Made by a program: the position numbers and the translations under genes | Source: Clostridiaceae bacterium | GTDB lineage: Bacteria; Bacillota; Clostridia; Saccharofermentanales; UBA5734 | Direction: 5' to 3' | Assembly (NCBI GenBank): GCA_012729935.1 | Contig: JAAYBY010000119.1 | Location: forward strand, 1 to 14,969 | Length of the DNA: 14,969 nucleotides | The notes under the pieces: generated by a model | The model's database searches: none | Told to the model about the DNA's origin: nothing | The model's input: the letters and a program-made list of their open reading frames with translations, nothing else | Shown here: positions 6,699 to 14,247 of the stretch, one piece after another | Numbering within the stretch: position 1 is the stretch's first letter | Layout of the letters: the number at the start of each line of letters is the position of its first letter

Positions 6699-7815
6699 AG
6701 CGCTGCCTCCTCATGATTGAAACAACAACAATACTGATCACCAGCTGCATTATCAGCATGGCAACGACGTTGTGCCAGAAACGAGTGGATGTTTCATAAT
6801 AATAACTTGCATAGAAAGCGTCACTGATCAGATTTGCCGGATTAATCCAGCGAAGGACAGGGGCTTGACTGCTGACAATGTATTTCATATCGGCAATCAT
6901 TAAACCGGAGAAAAAGCTCATCAACATGGAAAATCCAATCAGAATAGCCGATTTGACGCCTTCGCTTTGATTGCCGAGTACACCGATCAAGGCGCCGATA
7001 CTGATTCCAAGCGTACTACCGACCAAACTCGCCAGAAGGACAGATAGAATCTGGTCACCAAAATGAACGCCAATAATCTGTGTTAAGTAGAGCAGCAGCA
7101 ATAAGACAGAAACAAAATGAATAACAAAAGAAGCACTCATGGTGTAAATAAATTGTTTCATCTTGGGAACAGGTGCCAGATTAATCCGAGCCGCTTGTCT
7201 GGACAGGTTTGCCTTAACCGCGATCACTTCCCGAAGTCCCCAGAATCCACCATATAAACAAGTCATCGCGATCAAAGCGTAGTAATAGACAACAACGTTG
7301 TCGGTTGCTTCGGCCTTAATCGGTTGATCCTCTATCAAGGAAACGGTTGTCTGAAACAAGCTTCGTATATCCAGGTTGGGATTTTCTTTGATCAAATGGT
7401 TGATCGTTGCGCGTGTTTGTACGTATTCATCCGCAAAAACCTTGAGAATCGATTGCCGAAGACCTGAGTAGCGAATAACCACTTCTAGTTGTTCGCCTGG
7501 AATCAAGTATCCGACTATCTCATCAGCCAGCAAGATGCTGTCAGCCTGTCCGATTGATACCAGCTGCATGCTGAAAAGTGAATCATCGTCTGTAGAAAGC
7601 TCCTGCAAAACTTGCTGGAGTGTTGTATCCTGATCCCAATCATTGTTCTTGACAACTGCAATTGGGACCTGACTAAACGTTTCATCAGCATTCAGGTTGG
7701 AAAAAGCGAAGTTAAAGAAGGTCGCCAATATAATTGGAAACAGAAAAGTCCAGAATAGCGTTTCCCGATCGCGAAGCCCGCTCAGCAACCTGTAATAGAA
7801 AACATGCCTGTACAT
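6685..7815 (-). CDS. ABC-2 type exporter permease, first of pair (376 residues)
   Basis: The protein starts MYRHVFYYRLLSGLRDRETLFWTFLFPIILATFFNFAF, the typical ABC-2 N-terminus with a cytoplasmic amphipathic stretch before the first membrane segment. An outer domain follows (about 40-185), then membrane segments including VVVYYYALIAMTCLYGGFW, SFVIHFVSVLLLLLYLTQIIG, LASLVGSTLGISIGALIGVLG, AILIGFSMLMSFFSGLMIADM, and a final hydrophobic segment ending in basic residues. It begins 4 nt after the ATPase stop with the site AGGGGGTG inside the end of that gene. It probably pairs with the next permease as a heterodimer, as in LnrM/LnrN. Nothing in the sequence identifies the substrate. Confidence 0.86.
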   Translation of the reverse strand: MYRHVFYYRLLSGLRDRETLFWTFLFPIILATFFNFAFSNLNADETFSQVPIAVVKNNDWDQDTTLQQVLQELSTDDDSLFSMQLVSIGQADSILLADEIVGYLIPGEQLEVVIRYSGLRQSILKVFADEYVQTRATINHLIKENPNLDIRSLFQTTVSLIEDQPIKAEATDNVVVYYYALIAMTCLYGGFWGLREVIAVKANLSRQAARINLAPVPKMKQFIYTMSASFVIHFVSVLLLLLYLTQIIGVHFGDQILSVLLASLVGSTLGISIGALIGVLGNQSEGVKSAILIGFSMLMSFFSGLMIADMKYIVSSQAPVLRWINPANLISDAFYASYYYETSTRFWHNVVAMLIMQLVISIVVVSIMRRQRYASV

Positions 7816-7819
7816 GATG

Positions 7820-8776
7820 TCACACCCCCTGCTGATCCCGGAGGTGCTTACCGGTCATCTCCAGAAAAACATCATTCAACGTCGGAAGTTCACAATAGAC
7901 TCTGCCGTAGGCAATCTTATTCTCATTAAGAAGGTGCGTGACAGCCGACAGACTATGACGATTTTGTTCAGATCTTGCCGAAATTGTTTTATGATTCAAA
8001 CTGGCAGAAAGTATCGTCGGCAGCGCCTGAATCTGCTCAACCGTTTTGACAACCTGAGTGTCTTGCTCATCTATGAGTTCAATAGTAATTTTCTCGCCAG
8101 TCCGGATCATACTTTTTAGTTCAGATGTGGAACCACTTGCAATGACCTTCCCTTTATCCATAATGGCCAGGCGGGTACAGATCTGCTCAACTTCTTCCAT
8201 GTAGTGAGATGTATAAATCACCGTTGCACCCTGACGATTCAAATCAACGATGCCTTCAAGAATTTTATTACGGCTTTGCGGATCAACTGCGACGGTTGGT
8301 TCATCAAGAATGATCAGCTTTGGCTTGTGTGCGATGCCGCAGGCGATATTAAGCCGTCGCAATAGACCGCCGCTCAACTTTCGTGGATAGAAACGTCTGA
8401 ATTCATTAAGACCGACAAAGGATATCGCTTCTTCAACCAGTTCACGACGTTTCTTTTTATCCAGAATGTAGAGACCGCAGAAATAGTCGATATTCTCAAA
8501 TACAGTCAGTTCATCGTAGACCGCCACATTCTGCATGATGATTCCAATATCCCGTTTAATGTCATAAGCATCCGGCCGCATCGGTTTACCAAATACACTT
8601 ACTTCACCTTTGCTGAACTTGAGCAGCGCCAGCATGCACATGATTGCCGTTGTTTTTCCAGAGCCATTTGGCCCGAGAAGACCAAAAATTTCACCCTCAG
8701 CGACTTCCAGATTGAAATGATCCAAAGCGATTAAATCACCATATCGTTTCACGAGATTGTCAATTTTTACGACCAT
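7820..8776 (-). CDS. ABC exporter ATPase subunit (318 residues)
   Basis: This is the cytoplasmic ATPase that powers the two permeases encoded after it. All nucleotide-binding motifs are present: Walker A GPNGSGKT (35-42), Q-loop Gln82, signature LSGGL (134-138, a variant of LSGGQ), Walker B LIILDEP (154-160), and the switch His191 in YTSHYMEE. The C-terminal 100 or so residues are the extra domain usual in drug- and antibiotic-exporting ATPases (DrrA/NatA/LnrL-like). The ATG follows AAGGGGGT on the complement. It is the first gene of a three-gene operon, divergent from a kinase/regulator pair, which suggests induction by the exported compound. Confidence 0.93.
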   Translation of the reverse strand: MVVKIDNLVKRYGDLIALDHFNLEVAEGEIFGLLGPNGSGKTTAIMCMLALLKFSKGEVSVFGKPMRPDAYDIKRDIGIIMQNVAVYDELTVFENIDYFCGLYILDKKKRRELVEEAISFVGLNEFRRFYPRKLSGGLLRRLNIACGIAHKPKLIILDEPTVAVDPQSRNKILEGIVDLNRQGATVIYTSHYMEEVEQICTRLAIMDKGKVIASGSTSELKSMIRTGEKITIELIDEQDTQVVKTVEQIQALPTILSASLNHKTISARSEQNRHSLSAVTHLLNENKIAYGRVYCELPTLNDVFLEMTGKHLRDQQGV

Positions 8777-8796
8777 AATCGATACCCCCTTACAGG

Positions 8797-8835
8797 ACCA
8801 GTTGGTTCTATATACATCATGTTGTAAGATAGCAA
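8797..8835. promoter_or_regulatory. Face-to-face promoters between the exporter operon and its two-component system
   Basis: On the complement, TTGCTA (8830-8835) and TATAGA (8807-8812) are 17 bp apart and point to the exporter operon. On the plus strand, TTGGTT (8802-8807) and TAAGAT (8825-8830) are also 17 bp apart and point to the kinase gene. The -10 box of each touches the -35 box of the other, so the two may exclude each other. A palindrome ACCAGTTGGT (8797-8806) and an inverted repeat GATAT/ATATC (8847-8861) could bind the response regulator. All four hexamers are imperfect, which fits activated promoters. Confidence 0.5.
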
Positions 8836-8936
8836 GTAGGTGAAGTGATATCAGTCATATCTTTGTGATTACAAATGTCACGACTTGCTCAGAAATCATA
8901 CCTGATGTAGGCTCTCTAAAGGGGGAGGATGAAGCA

Positions 8937-10007
8937 ATGGATATACTGCCTGACAAACTCATTTTCTTTCTGATATGCACATCCTTCTACCTGCATATGG
9001 CGGAGGGACCTTTTCAGGTCGTTCCTATTATCGTGGCAGTGACCGTGAGCGCTGCCGGCAGCCTCATAAACAAGTCTATTTGGCGCATTGGCGCCGTGAT
9101 GGCCTTTGTTGCAGCATCCATTTATTTTAAACCGCTCATTTTTTTCCTGCCGCTCATTTGCATGGATCTATTTCTTTTACAGCGCCCCTGGTTTGCACTG
9201 TTGTCAGTGCTGCCGATTCTCTATCACATAAAATCTATGGATCTTCTGGTTCCTTTTCAAATGCTGCTGTTAACCTTGCTCGCCTGGTTGTTTGCACGAA
9301 AAGCTCAAGTTGCATCCATCTTTCGAGAGCAAGCCCAGAGGACAAGAGATGATGCGACGGAAGGTAATCTCCAACTCCAGAAAAAGCAGAAGGATCTCCT
9401 TGAAAAGCAAGATTACGAAATGAGTGTGGTCAGACTAAAAGAACGCAACAGGATTGCCAGAGAGATTCACGACAATCTCGGCCATCAGCTTTCACGGGCC
9501 ATTATCCAGTTGGGTGCACTGAGAATCATATGCAAAGATCAGGCTGCAGCTGGACAGATAGAAAGTCTCACGGCAACTCTGACTGATGGTATGAACAGTA
9601 TCAGAGACAGCATCCACGAATTACATGAGCAATCACAGTCGATTGACACTGAAGTCAAACGGTTGGCTGAACAGTTTGAGTATTGCCCGGTCGAGATCGA
9701 ATATGCGTTAGATGGAGAACCTCCACAGCCGATCAGAAATGCCATACTTGCCATCATCAAAGAGGCTTTAACAAACGTCATCAAACACAGCCAGGCATCA
9801 AAGGTCAAAATTTCACTGTTTGAACATCCGGTGTTTTTTCAATTGATTGTTTCTGATAACGGTAAAGGCGCATCGTATCTCGATAGGCTTGAAGCCAGCG
9901 GGATGGGCCTTTCCGGTATGCGCGAGCGCGTTGATAACCTGCAGGGAACCATTCATTTCAGCAGTGAAAATGGTTTTCGGATTTTCGTCAATTTGCCGAA
10001 GGGGTGA
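8937..10007 (+). CDS. Sensor histidine kinase, NarL/DesK-type (HisKA_3)
   Basis: The frame opens earlier at a GTG (8865), but ATG 8937 is preferred because GGGGGAGG (8921-8928) lies 8 nt upstream and the membrane domain starts there. The N-terminal 120 residues hold several membrane segments with almost no outer domain, so the signal is probably sensed within the membrane. A charged coiled coil (about 128-170) leads to the phosphorylated His178 in REIHDNLGHQLSRA, a HisKA_3 dimerisation domain. The ATPase domain follows, with EALTNVIKHSQA (N-box, about 276-287), DNGKGA, and GMGLSGMRERV. The response regulator gene follows after 2 nt. By domain plan and context it corresponds to LnrJ/YfiJ of Bacillus subtilis, which senses polyenes. 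That is a family inference, not proof of the ligand. Confidence 0.92.
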   Translation: MDILPDKLIFFLICTSFYLHMAEGPFQVVPIIVAVTVSAAGSLINKSIWRIGAVMAFVAASIYFKPLIFFLPLICMDLFLLQRPWFALLSVLPILYHIKSMDLLVPFQMLLLTLLAWLFARKAQVASIFREQAQRTRDDATEGNLQLQKKQKDLLEKQDYEMSVVRLKERNRIAREIHDNLGHQLSRAIIQLGALRIICKDQAAAGQIESLTATLTDGMNSIRDSIHELHEQSQSIDTEVKRLAEQFEYCPVEIEYALDGEPPQPIRNAILAIIKEALTNVIKHSQASKVKISLFEHPVFFQLIVSDNGKGASYLDRLEASGMGLSGMRERVDNLQGTIHFSSENGFRIFVNLPKG

Positions 10008-10009
10008 AC

Positions 10010-10651
10010 ATGATGCCAATACGTCTGATTATTGTCGATGACGACAAACTCATTACACTATCACTAAAAATGATTATTGAACATGACCCTGAGATGCAGG
10101 TCGTAGCCTTCGGGACTGATGGCAGTGACGCGCTTGACCTGTATACCAGATATAAGCCAGATCTGGTGCTGCTGGACATCAGAATGAAGACGACGGACGG
10201 CCTTGTGGCAGGTCGACAGATATTGGACGCTGATCCGCATGCAAAGATTCTTTATCTAACGACATTCGCCGATGATGATTATATTATCCAGGCCTTAAGA
10301 ATGGGCGCACGTGGCTATATTCTAAAACAAAACTATGAAAGTCTTGGTTTGGCTATTCATGCAGTGATGGCAGGCCAGAGAGTCTTTGGCGACGACGTCG
10401 CCGCCAGGATACCGGATCTGATAAGCGGAGAATCAACACCAGACTGGGAGCAGTTCAATCTGCGGGAAAGAGAACAGACAATGATTCGGTTGGTTGCGGA
10501 AGGTCTGAATAACAAAGAAATAGCAGCGGATTTGTTTCTGGGAGAGGGGACAGTAAGAAATACGTTGAGTGTCATACTTGATAAACTTCAACTGAGAGAC
10601 CGCACCCAACTGGCAATATGGTACTATAAGAATCAACACCGACTCAACTGA
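10010..10651 (+). CDS. Response regulator, NarL/LuxR family
   Basis: The start is ATG 10010 (ATG 10013 is also possible). AAGGGG overlaps the end of the kinase gene and the GTG at 10004 is less likely. The 213-residue protein has a receiver domain with the acidic pocket DDD (10-12), phosphoacceptor Asp56 in LVLLDIRM, Thr84 and Lys106. A LuxR-type helix-turn-helix follows (about 150-213, LREREQTMIRLVAEGLNNKEIA...GTVRNTLSVIL). It forms a pair with the upstream kinase and probably activates the divergent exporter operon, as LnrK does. Confidence 0.94.
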   Translation: MMPIRLIIVDDDKLITLSLKMIIEHDPEMQVVAFGTDGSDALDLYTRYKPDLVLLDIRMKTTDGLVAGRQILDADPHAKILYLTTFADDDYIIQALRMGARGYILKQNYESLGLAIHAVMAGQRVFGDDVAARIPDLISGESTPDWEQFNLREREQTMIRLVAEGLNNKEIAADLFLGEGTVRNTLSVILDKLQLRDRTQLAIWYYKNQHRLN

Positions 10652-10703
10652 ATCGACTTTTCATACCAAATTCAACGAATAAAGACCACGAGATGCGCTT
10701 AAA

Positions 10704-10727
10704 AAACCCCGGATTTAACCGGGGTTT
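10704..10727. terminator. Intrinsic terminator between response regulator and PepSY gene
   Basis: AAACCCCGG and CCGGGGTTT form a perfect 9-bp stem with loop ATTTAA. On the complement the stem runs into six T's, so it is a strong terminator for the minus-strand PepSY gene. On the plus strand it is followed by TTTAGTTAGATTT and can also serve the response regulator. Confidence 0.9.
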
Positions 10728-10760
10728 AGTTAGATTTCAGTTCAACTTGGAGCTTTGTGA

Positions 10761-11987
10761 TCAGTCGTCATCATCGTCGTCATCGTCATCGTCGTAGTAG
10801 CCATCATCATCGTCGTCATCGTCGTCGTAGTAGTCATCATCGTCGTCGTCGTCATAATCATCTGTTTCGTCAACTTCCCACTCGATGATTGCTCCTGTAT
10901 AGGCATCTACTTCAAATTCGTACTTATATCCATTTGCATAGGCCTCTCCCTCATAATAGGTCCGTCCGTCATCCCGATCTAATTCGATTTCTAATATTCT
11001 TGCGCCGGGTACTTTTGACAGCACGATTTGCTTGACACGTTCAATCCCGATCAGCGAAGGAGCCGCTTGAGTTGGTTTATTCGTTTCTGTAGGTTGTGCT
11101 GAATCTGTCGGTTTATTGTCAGACGGCAGCGTCTGTGTTGGCGCTGTTGGATTCTTATCAGTTTGATCCGTCTCCTGAATATTTCCATTATCGTTGTTAT
11201 CGTTATAGTCGTAATCATCGTCATCATCAAATTCAGTACGGATCACTTCACCCGTCGCAGCATCAACCTGAACAGTTATTTCTCTACCATCGTTGTTTAA
11301 AGATACTTTGATAGCCAGCCGATCATCTTCTTCGTCATATTTTACACTTTGCAGTCTGCTGCCGGGGTGTTGTTCAAGGGCGATAACTCGAGCTTCTTCA
11401 AGGCTGATAAACGTATCCTGCTGCGGTTGCACTTCGTTGTCATCATCATTCTGACCAAAACTCATAACCAGCATGGGTTGTCCGTATCTTAATACGCGCT
11501 CAACAATTCGCCCGGTTTCCGGATTGACCCAGTATTGACCTCGGACTGTGTCTGACAAAAATGCAATCTCGTACAGGTATCTGTCGTCATCCTCATTCAA
11601 GCTGACGGAGCTTATCTCGGCATCAGGAAATTGAGAAACGACCAAATCGATAACAGCTTGTTTCTTGAGTTGAATCGTTTTTGATCCAGATGAATCTTCC
11701 TGCTGGCTTTTAACTTGAATTTTTGTCCGATCCTTGCGGTCGACCGTCACAGAAAAAGTGTCCGTTGTTTCCTGATCGTAAAACTTAAAACGATAAACGT
11801 CATCATCCTTGCTTTCATCCAGCAGTTCAGCGGTTAGCGGAACGGTCTTGATTGCTTCTGCACGTGCTGAATCAAATGCTGAAGCTTCAACACCATGATA
11901 CGCTGCGATACTACCGGCAGTCAGCAACATGACTGATGCGATTCCGATAGCAAAAATTTTCTTCCATTTTCTATTAATATTTTTCAT
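10761..11987 (-). CDS. Secreted or membrane-anchored PepSY-repeat protein with Asp/Tyr-rich tail
   Basis: The 408-residue product starts with a basic stretch and a hydrophobic segment (about 10-30) that acts as a signal peptide or anchor, so the rest is outside the membrane. Three clear PepSY domains lie at about 108-165, 194-253 and 312-371. Each has an early helix (VIDLVVSQFPDAEI, ARVIALEQHPGSRL, VKQIVLSKVPGARI) and ends in a V(N/D)xxTG(R/E/A)I motif. A more divergent copy may cover 37-95. A Pro/Thr/Gln-rich linker separates the second and third clear domains. The last 30 residues are runs of 7, 8 and 10 Asp broken by YY and GYY, the final run reaching the stop. The ATG has GGAGG 9 nt upstream. 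PepSY domains are often linked to peptidase inhibition or envelope sensing. The divergent kinase pair suggests that this protein is its target or modulator. The tail may bind divalent cations or cationic peptides (inference). Confidence 0.85.
   Translation of the reverse strand: MKNINRKWKKIFAIGIASVMLLTAGSIAAYHGVEASAFDSARAEAIKTVPLTAELLDESKDDDVYRFKFYDQETTDTFSVTVDRKDRTKIQVKSQQEDSSGSKTIQLKKQAVIDLVVSQFPDAEISSVSLNEDDDRYLYEIAFLSDTVRGQYWVNPETGRIVERVLRYGQPMLVMSFGQNDDDNEVQPQQDTFISLEEARVIALEQHPGSRLQSVKYDEEDDRLAIKVSLNNDGREITVQVDAATGEVIRTEFDDDDDYDYNDNNDNGNIQETDQTDKNPTAPTQTLPSDNKPTDSAQPTETNKPTQAAPSLIGIERVKQIVLSKVPGARILEIELDRDDGRTYYEGEAYANGYKYEFEVDAYTGAIIEWEVDETDDYDDDDDDDYYDDDDDDDDGYYDDDDDDDDDD
10764..10862. 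repeat. Low-complexity (GTC/ATC)n tract encoding the Asp tail
   Basis: About 100 bases are almost only mixed gtc and atc triplets on the plus strand, encoding Asp on the complement, broken by gta for Tyr and one gcc for Gly. The mix of both Asp codons shows it is not a pure microsatellite, but its length could still vary by slippage. Confidence 0.85.
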
Positions 11988-12040
11988 TTTATATTACCTC
12001 CGCTCTCTTACGGTTTTATCAACTGACTTCAGTCTATCAG

Positions 12041-12148
12041 GCTTAGATTAAAATAAGATGAGATTATAATTAATCTGCGATGAGAAAGAATTGTGCACAT
12101 AGTTGTGTGACAGCCTTAATCAGAATCGGATTCGAATCATGTTATAAT
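12041..12148. promoter_or_regulatory. Divergent regulatory region between PepSY gene and OmpR-type regulator
   Basis: A TATAAT box faces each gene: complement of 12063-12068 for the PepSY gene, and 12143-12148 for the regulator. Neither has a good -35 box, which is typical of activated promoters. AGATTA (12045-12050) and AGATGA (12056-12061) repeat at 11 bp, the spacing used by OmpR/PhoB-type dimers, and AGATTA recurs at 12061-12066. A perfect palindrome GATTCGAATC (12129-12138) lies just before the regulator's -10 box. Confidence 0.55.
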
Positions 12149-12197
12149 GAGATCGAAGATTTACAGGCTCAAGAATAATCATACGGGGAGACACATG

Positions 12198-12875
12198 ATG
12201 AAGCTGCTGCTGGTAGAGGATGAACCCGACCTTCAGGAGATAACGGTTAAAAGACTCCGATCGGATGGCTATATTGTTGACGCCTGCGGAGATGGAGTAA
12301 CCGCGCTTGATTTTGCCTTGGCAGCTAATTATGACGGGATCATTCTGGATATCATGTTGCCGCAGCTGGATGGTCTTTCCGTTTTACGACAATTACGAAC
12401 CAAAGGCCAGACTGTTCCGGTTTTACTTCTCACCGCAAGAGACTCGATAGAAGACCGTGTGAAAGGCCTCGATGCTGGAGCAGACGATTATTTGATCAAA
12501 CCCTTTTCCTACGCCGAGCTGTCAGCCAGAATCAGAGCGCTCATGAGACGCCAGACAACAGAAATCGCAAGTGAGATGTTGCAATATGAGGATCTTGTGA
12601 TGGATTTGTCGGCTAGAACCGTAAAACGAGATGGCAAAAATATCGTGCTGACACAGCGCGAGTTCGCGTTGCTTGAGGTTCTTCTGCGGAACAAGGAAAT
12701 TGTCTTGACCCGAGATAAAATCGAACAACAGATTTATGACTTTGGCTTTGAAGGTGGTAGCAATGTAATCGACGTCTACATTCGCTATCTTCGTAAGAAA
12801 ATTGATCAGGACTTTAAGCCGAAACTGATTCATACCGTCCGAGGCACCGGCTATGTGCTTCGAACAGGTGACTGA
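12198..12875 (+). CDS. Response regulator, OmpR/PhoB family
   Basis: The frame opens at 12147, but that ATG lies within the TATAAT box. GGGGAG (12185-12190) points to ATG 12198 (or the adjacent ATG 12195), giving MKLLLVEDEPDL. The 225-residue protein has a receiver domain with acidic residues Glu7-Asp8, phosphoacceptor Asp51 in IILDIMLP, Thr79 and Lys101 in LIKPFSYAEL. A winged-helix domain follows (about 130-222) with LTQREFALLEVLLRN and the recognition-helix region ending IDVYIRYLRKKID and VRGTGYVL. The kinase gene overlaps or abuts its end. It probably regulates the divergent PepSY gene and itself. Confidence 0.95.
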   Translation: MKLLLVEDEPDLQEITVKRLRSDGYIVDACGDGVTALDFALAANYDGIILDIMLPQLDGLSVLRQLRTKGQTVPVLLLTARDSIEDRVKGLDAGADDYLIKPFSYAELSARIRALMRRQTTEIASEMLQYEDLVMDLSARTVKRDGKNIVLTQREFALLEVLLRNKEIVLTRDKIEQQIYDFGFEGGSNVIDVYIRYLRKKIDQDFKPKLIHTVRGTGYVLRTGD

Positions 12876-12879
12876 TGTG

Positions 12880-14244
12880 GTGAAGTTGTCAATCAAACAA
12901 AAAGTAACTACTTTTTATGCCGTCATCATGCTGCTCTTTTTACTCATTGTCATGGCTCTATTTTACTTCACGCTCGATCTTCAAATCGTTCATGTATCTC
13001 ACTTTGCGCTTGAGAGCGCTGTTAAAAATTCTTTTGACGAAATTGAGATGCCGGGAGACTGGATTGAAATCAGCAACGCGTTTGATCCATATGTTAATGA
13101 TGTAACATTATTGGTCTATGGTCCTGAAGGAACCAAAATACTGGGGCACGCCCCGCAGGGATTCCCTGAAAATATGCCGCTGCGCTCGGATCTGCATCAA
13201 CAGTATGAGCAATCAGATGAAACCTGGCAAATTTATGATCTCTACAAAGAATATTCTAATGAGAATGGCATTTGGGTGCGCGGCATTTATTCGCTCAGCA
13301 ACAGTCTTAAAGCACTCAACCGTTTACTGATCATCATGCTGATCGCATTGCCGGCATTGATCATCATATCGTTAATAGCAGGTTATCTGGTCACAACAAG
13401 AGCTTTTGCGCCTGTTCAGCAGATTCAAAAAACAGCGGAACTCATTATTCAGAAACGAGATCTGAGTAATCGGATTAATCTCAAGGGAAATACGCGGGAT
13501 GAATTGTTTAAACTTGCCAAGACATATGACCAATTGCTGGAACGCATTGAAGCAAGCTTTGAAAACGAAAAACAATTCACGTCTGATGTGTCCCATGAAC
13601 TGCGAACCCCTGTGTCAGTCATCATATCCCAAGCTGAATATGGTCTTTCACAGCAGGATCCAGATGTTATGCGTGAGAGCCTGCAATCGATACTCAAGCA
13701 ATCAGAACAGATTTCGTCGATGATATCACAACTTTTAGAACTGTCCAGAACGAGTCATTCACTCAGTCTTCTGAAGAAAGAATCCTTCAATCTGGCTGAG
13801 TTGTGTCATCTCGTTGCCGATGAGCTCAGCGAGAAAGCACAAGAGCGCAACATTCAGATTATTCGAAAGATTGACTCAGAAATAACGGTATTTGCAGATC
13901 AGATTTTGCTGATGCGGGCGATCATTAATTTAATAACCAACAGTATCACCTATGGAAAAGACGACGGTTTCGTCATGATTGATTTACAGAGAGATAACTC
14001 AAATGTCATTCTAACAATATCCGACGATGGTGCGGGGATAGCGCCGGAGCACCTCGATAAGATATTCAACCGGTTTTATCAGGTCGATCGATCAAGAACC
14101 CGCAGTCAATCCGGCAGCTCCGGCCTTGGTTTGGCGATGGTACGTCAGATCGTTGAAGCGCACGAGGGCGCTGTTACCGCTCAAAGCACACTCGGCGTCG
14201 GCAGTACGTTTACGGTAACGCTGCCACAAGAATCGGAAGACTGA
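12880..14244 (+). CDS. Sensor histidine kinase with HAMP domain (OmpR-partner type)
   Basis: The frame is open from ATG 12853 inside the regulator gene. GTG 12880 is preferred because AGGTGA (12866-12871) is 8 nt upstream and the cytoplasmic KLSIKQKVTTFYAVIM start is typical. GTG 12877 is also possible. The 454-residue protein has membrane segment 1 (about 11-34), an outer sensor domain of about 110 residues, and membrane segment 2 (about 147-170). HAMP follows, then HisKA with His239 in SDVSHELRTPVSVI. The ATPase domain has INLITNSITYG (about 348), DDGAGIAP, FNRFYQVDRSRTRSQSG and GLGLAMVRQIVEAHEG. All catalytic parts are present. The outer domain is not one I recognise. It is coupled to the regulator gene, and the PepSY protein outside the membrane is a possible input modulator. 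Confidence 0.94.
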   Translation: MKLSIKQKVTTFYAVIMLLFLLIVMALFYFTLDLQIVHVSHFALESAVKNSFDEIEMPGDWIEISNAFDPYVNDVTLLVYGPEGTKILGHAPQGFPENMPLRSDLHQQYEQSDETWQIYDLYKEYSNENGIWVRGIYSLSNSLKALNRLLIIMLIALPALIIISLIAGYLVTTRAFAPVQQIQKTAELIIQKRDLSNRINLKGNTRDELFKLAKTYDQLLERIEASFENEKQFTSDVSHELRTPVSVIISQAEYGLSQQDPDVMRESLQSILKQSEQISSMISQLLELSRTSHSLSLLKKESFNLAELCHLVADELSEKAQERNIQIIRKIDSEITVFADQILLMRAIINLITNSITYGKDDGFVMIDLQRDNSNVILTISDDGAGIAPEHLDKIFNRFYQVDRSRTRSQSGSSGLGLAMVRQIVEAHEGAVTAQSTLGVGSTFTVTLPQESED

Positions 14245-14247
14245 TCT

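Noticed and set aside
7814..8119. 101-codon open frame on the plus strand
   Set aside because: It lies wholly opposite the conserved ATPase gene and has no ribosome binding site or family features.
10764..10862. Regular repeat tract as a possible CRISPR array
   Set aside because: It has no repeat-spacer structure; it is simply Asp codons within a coding sequence.
12147..12197. Upstream ATG as start of the OmpR-type regulator
   Set aside because: This ATG is part of the TATAAT promoter box and would add 16 residues before the normal receiver start; the GGGGAG site favours 12198.
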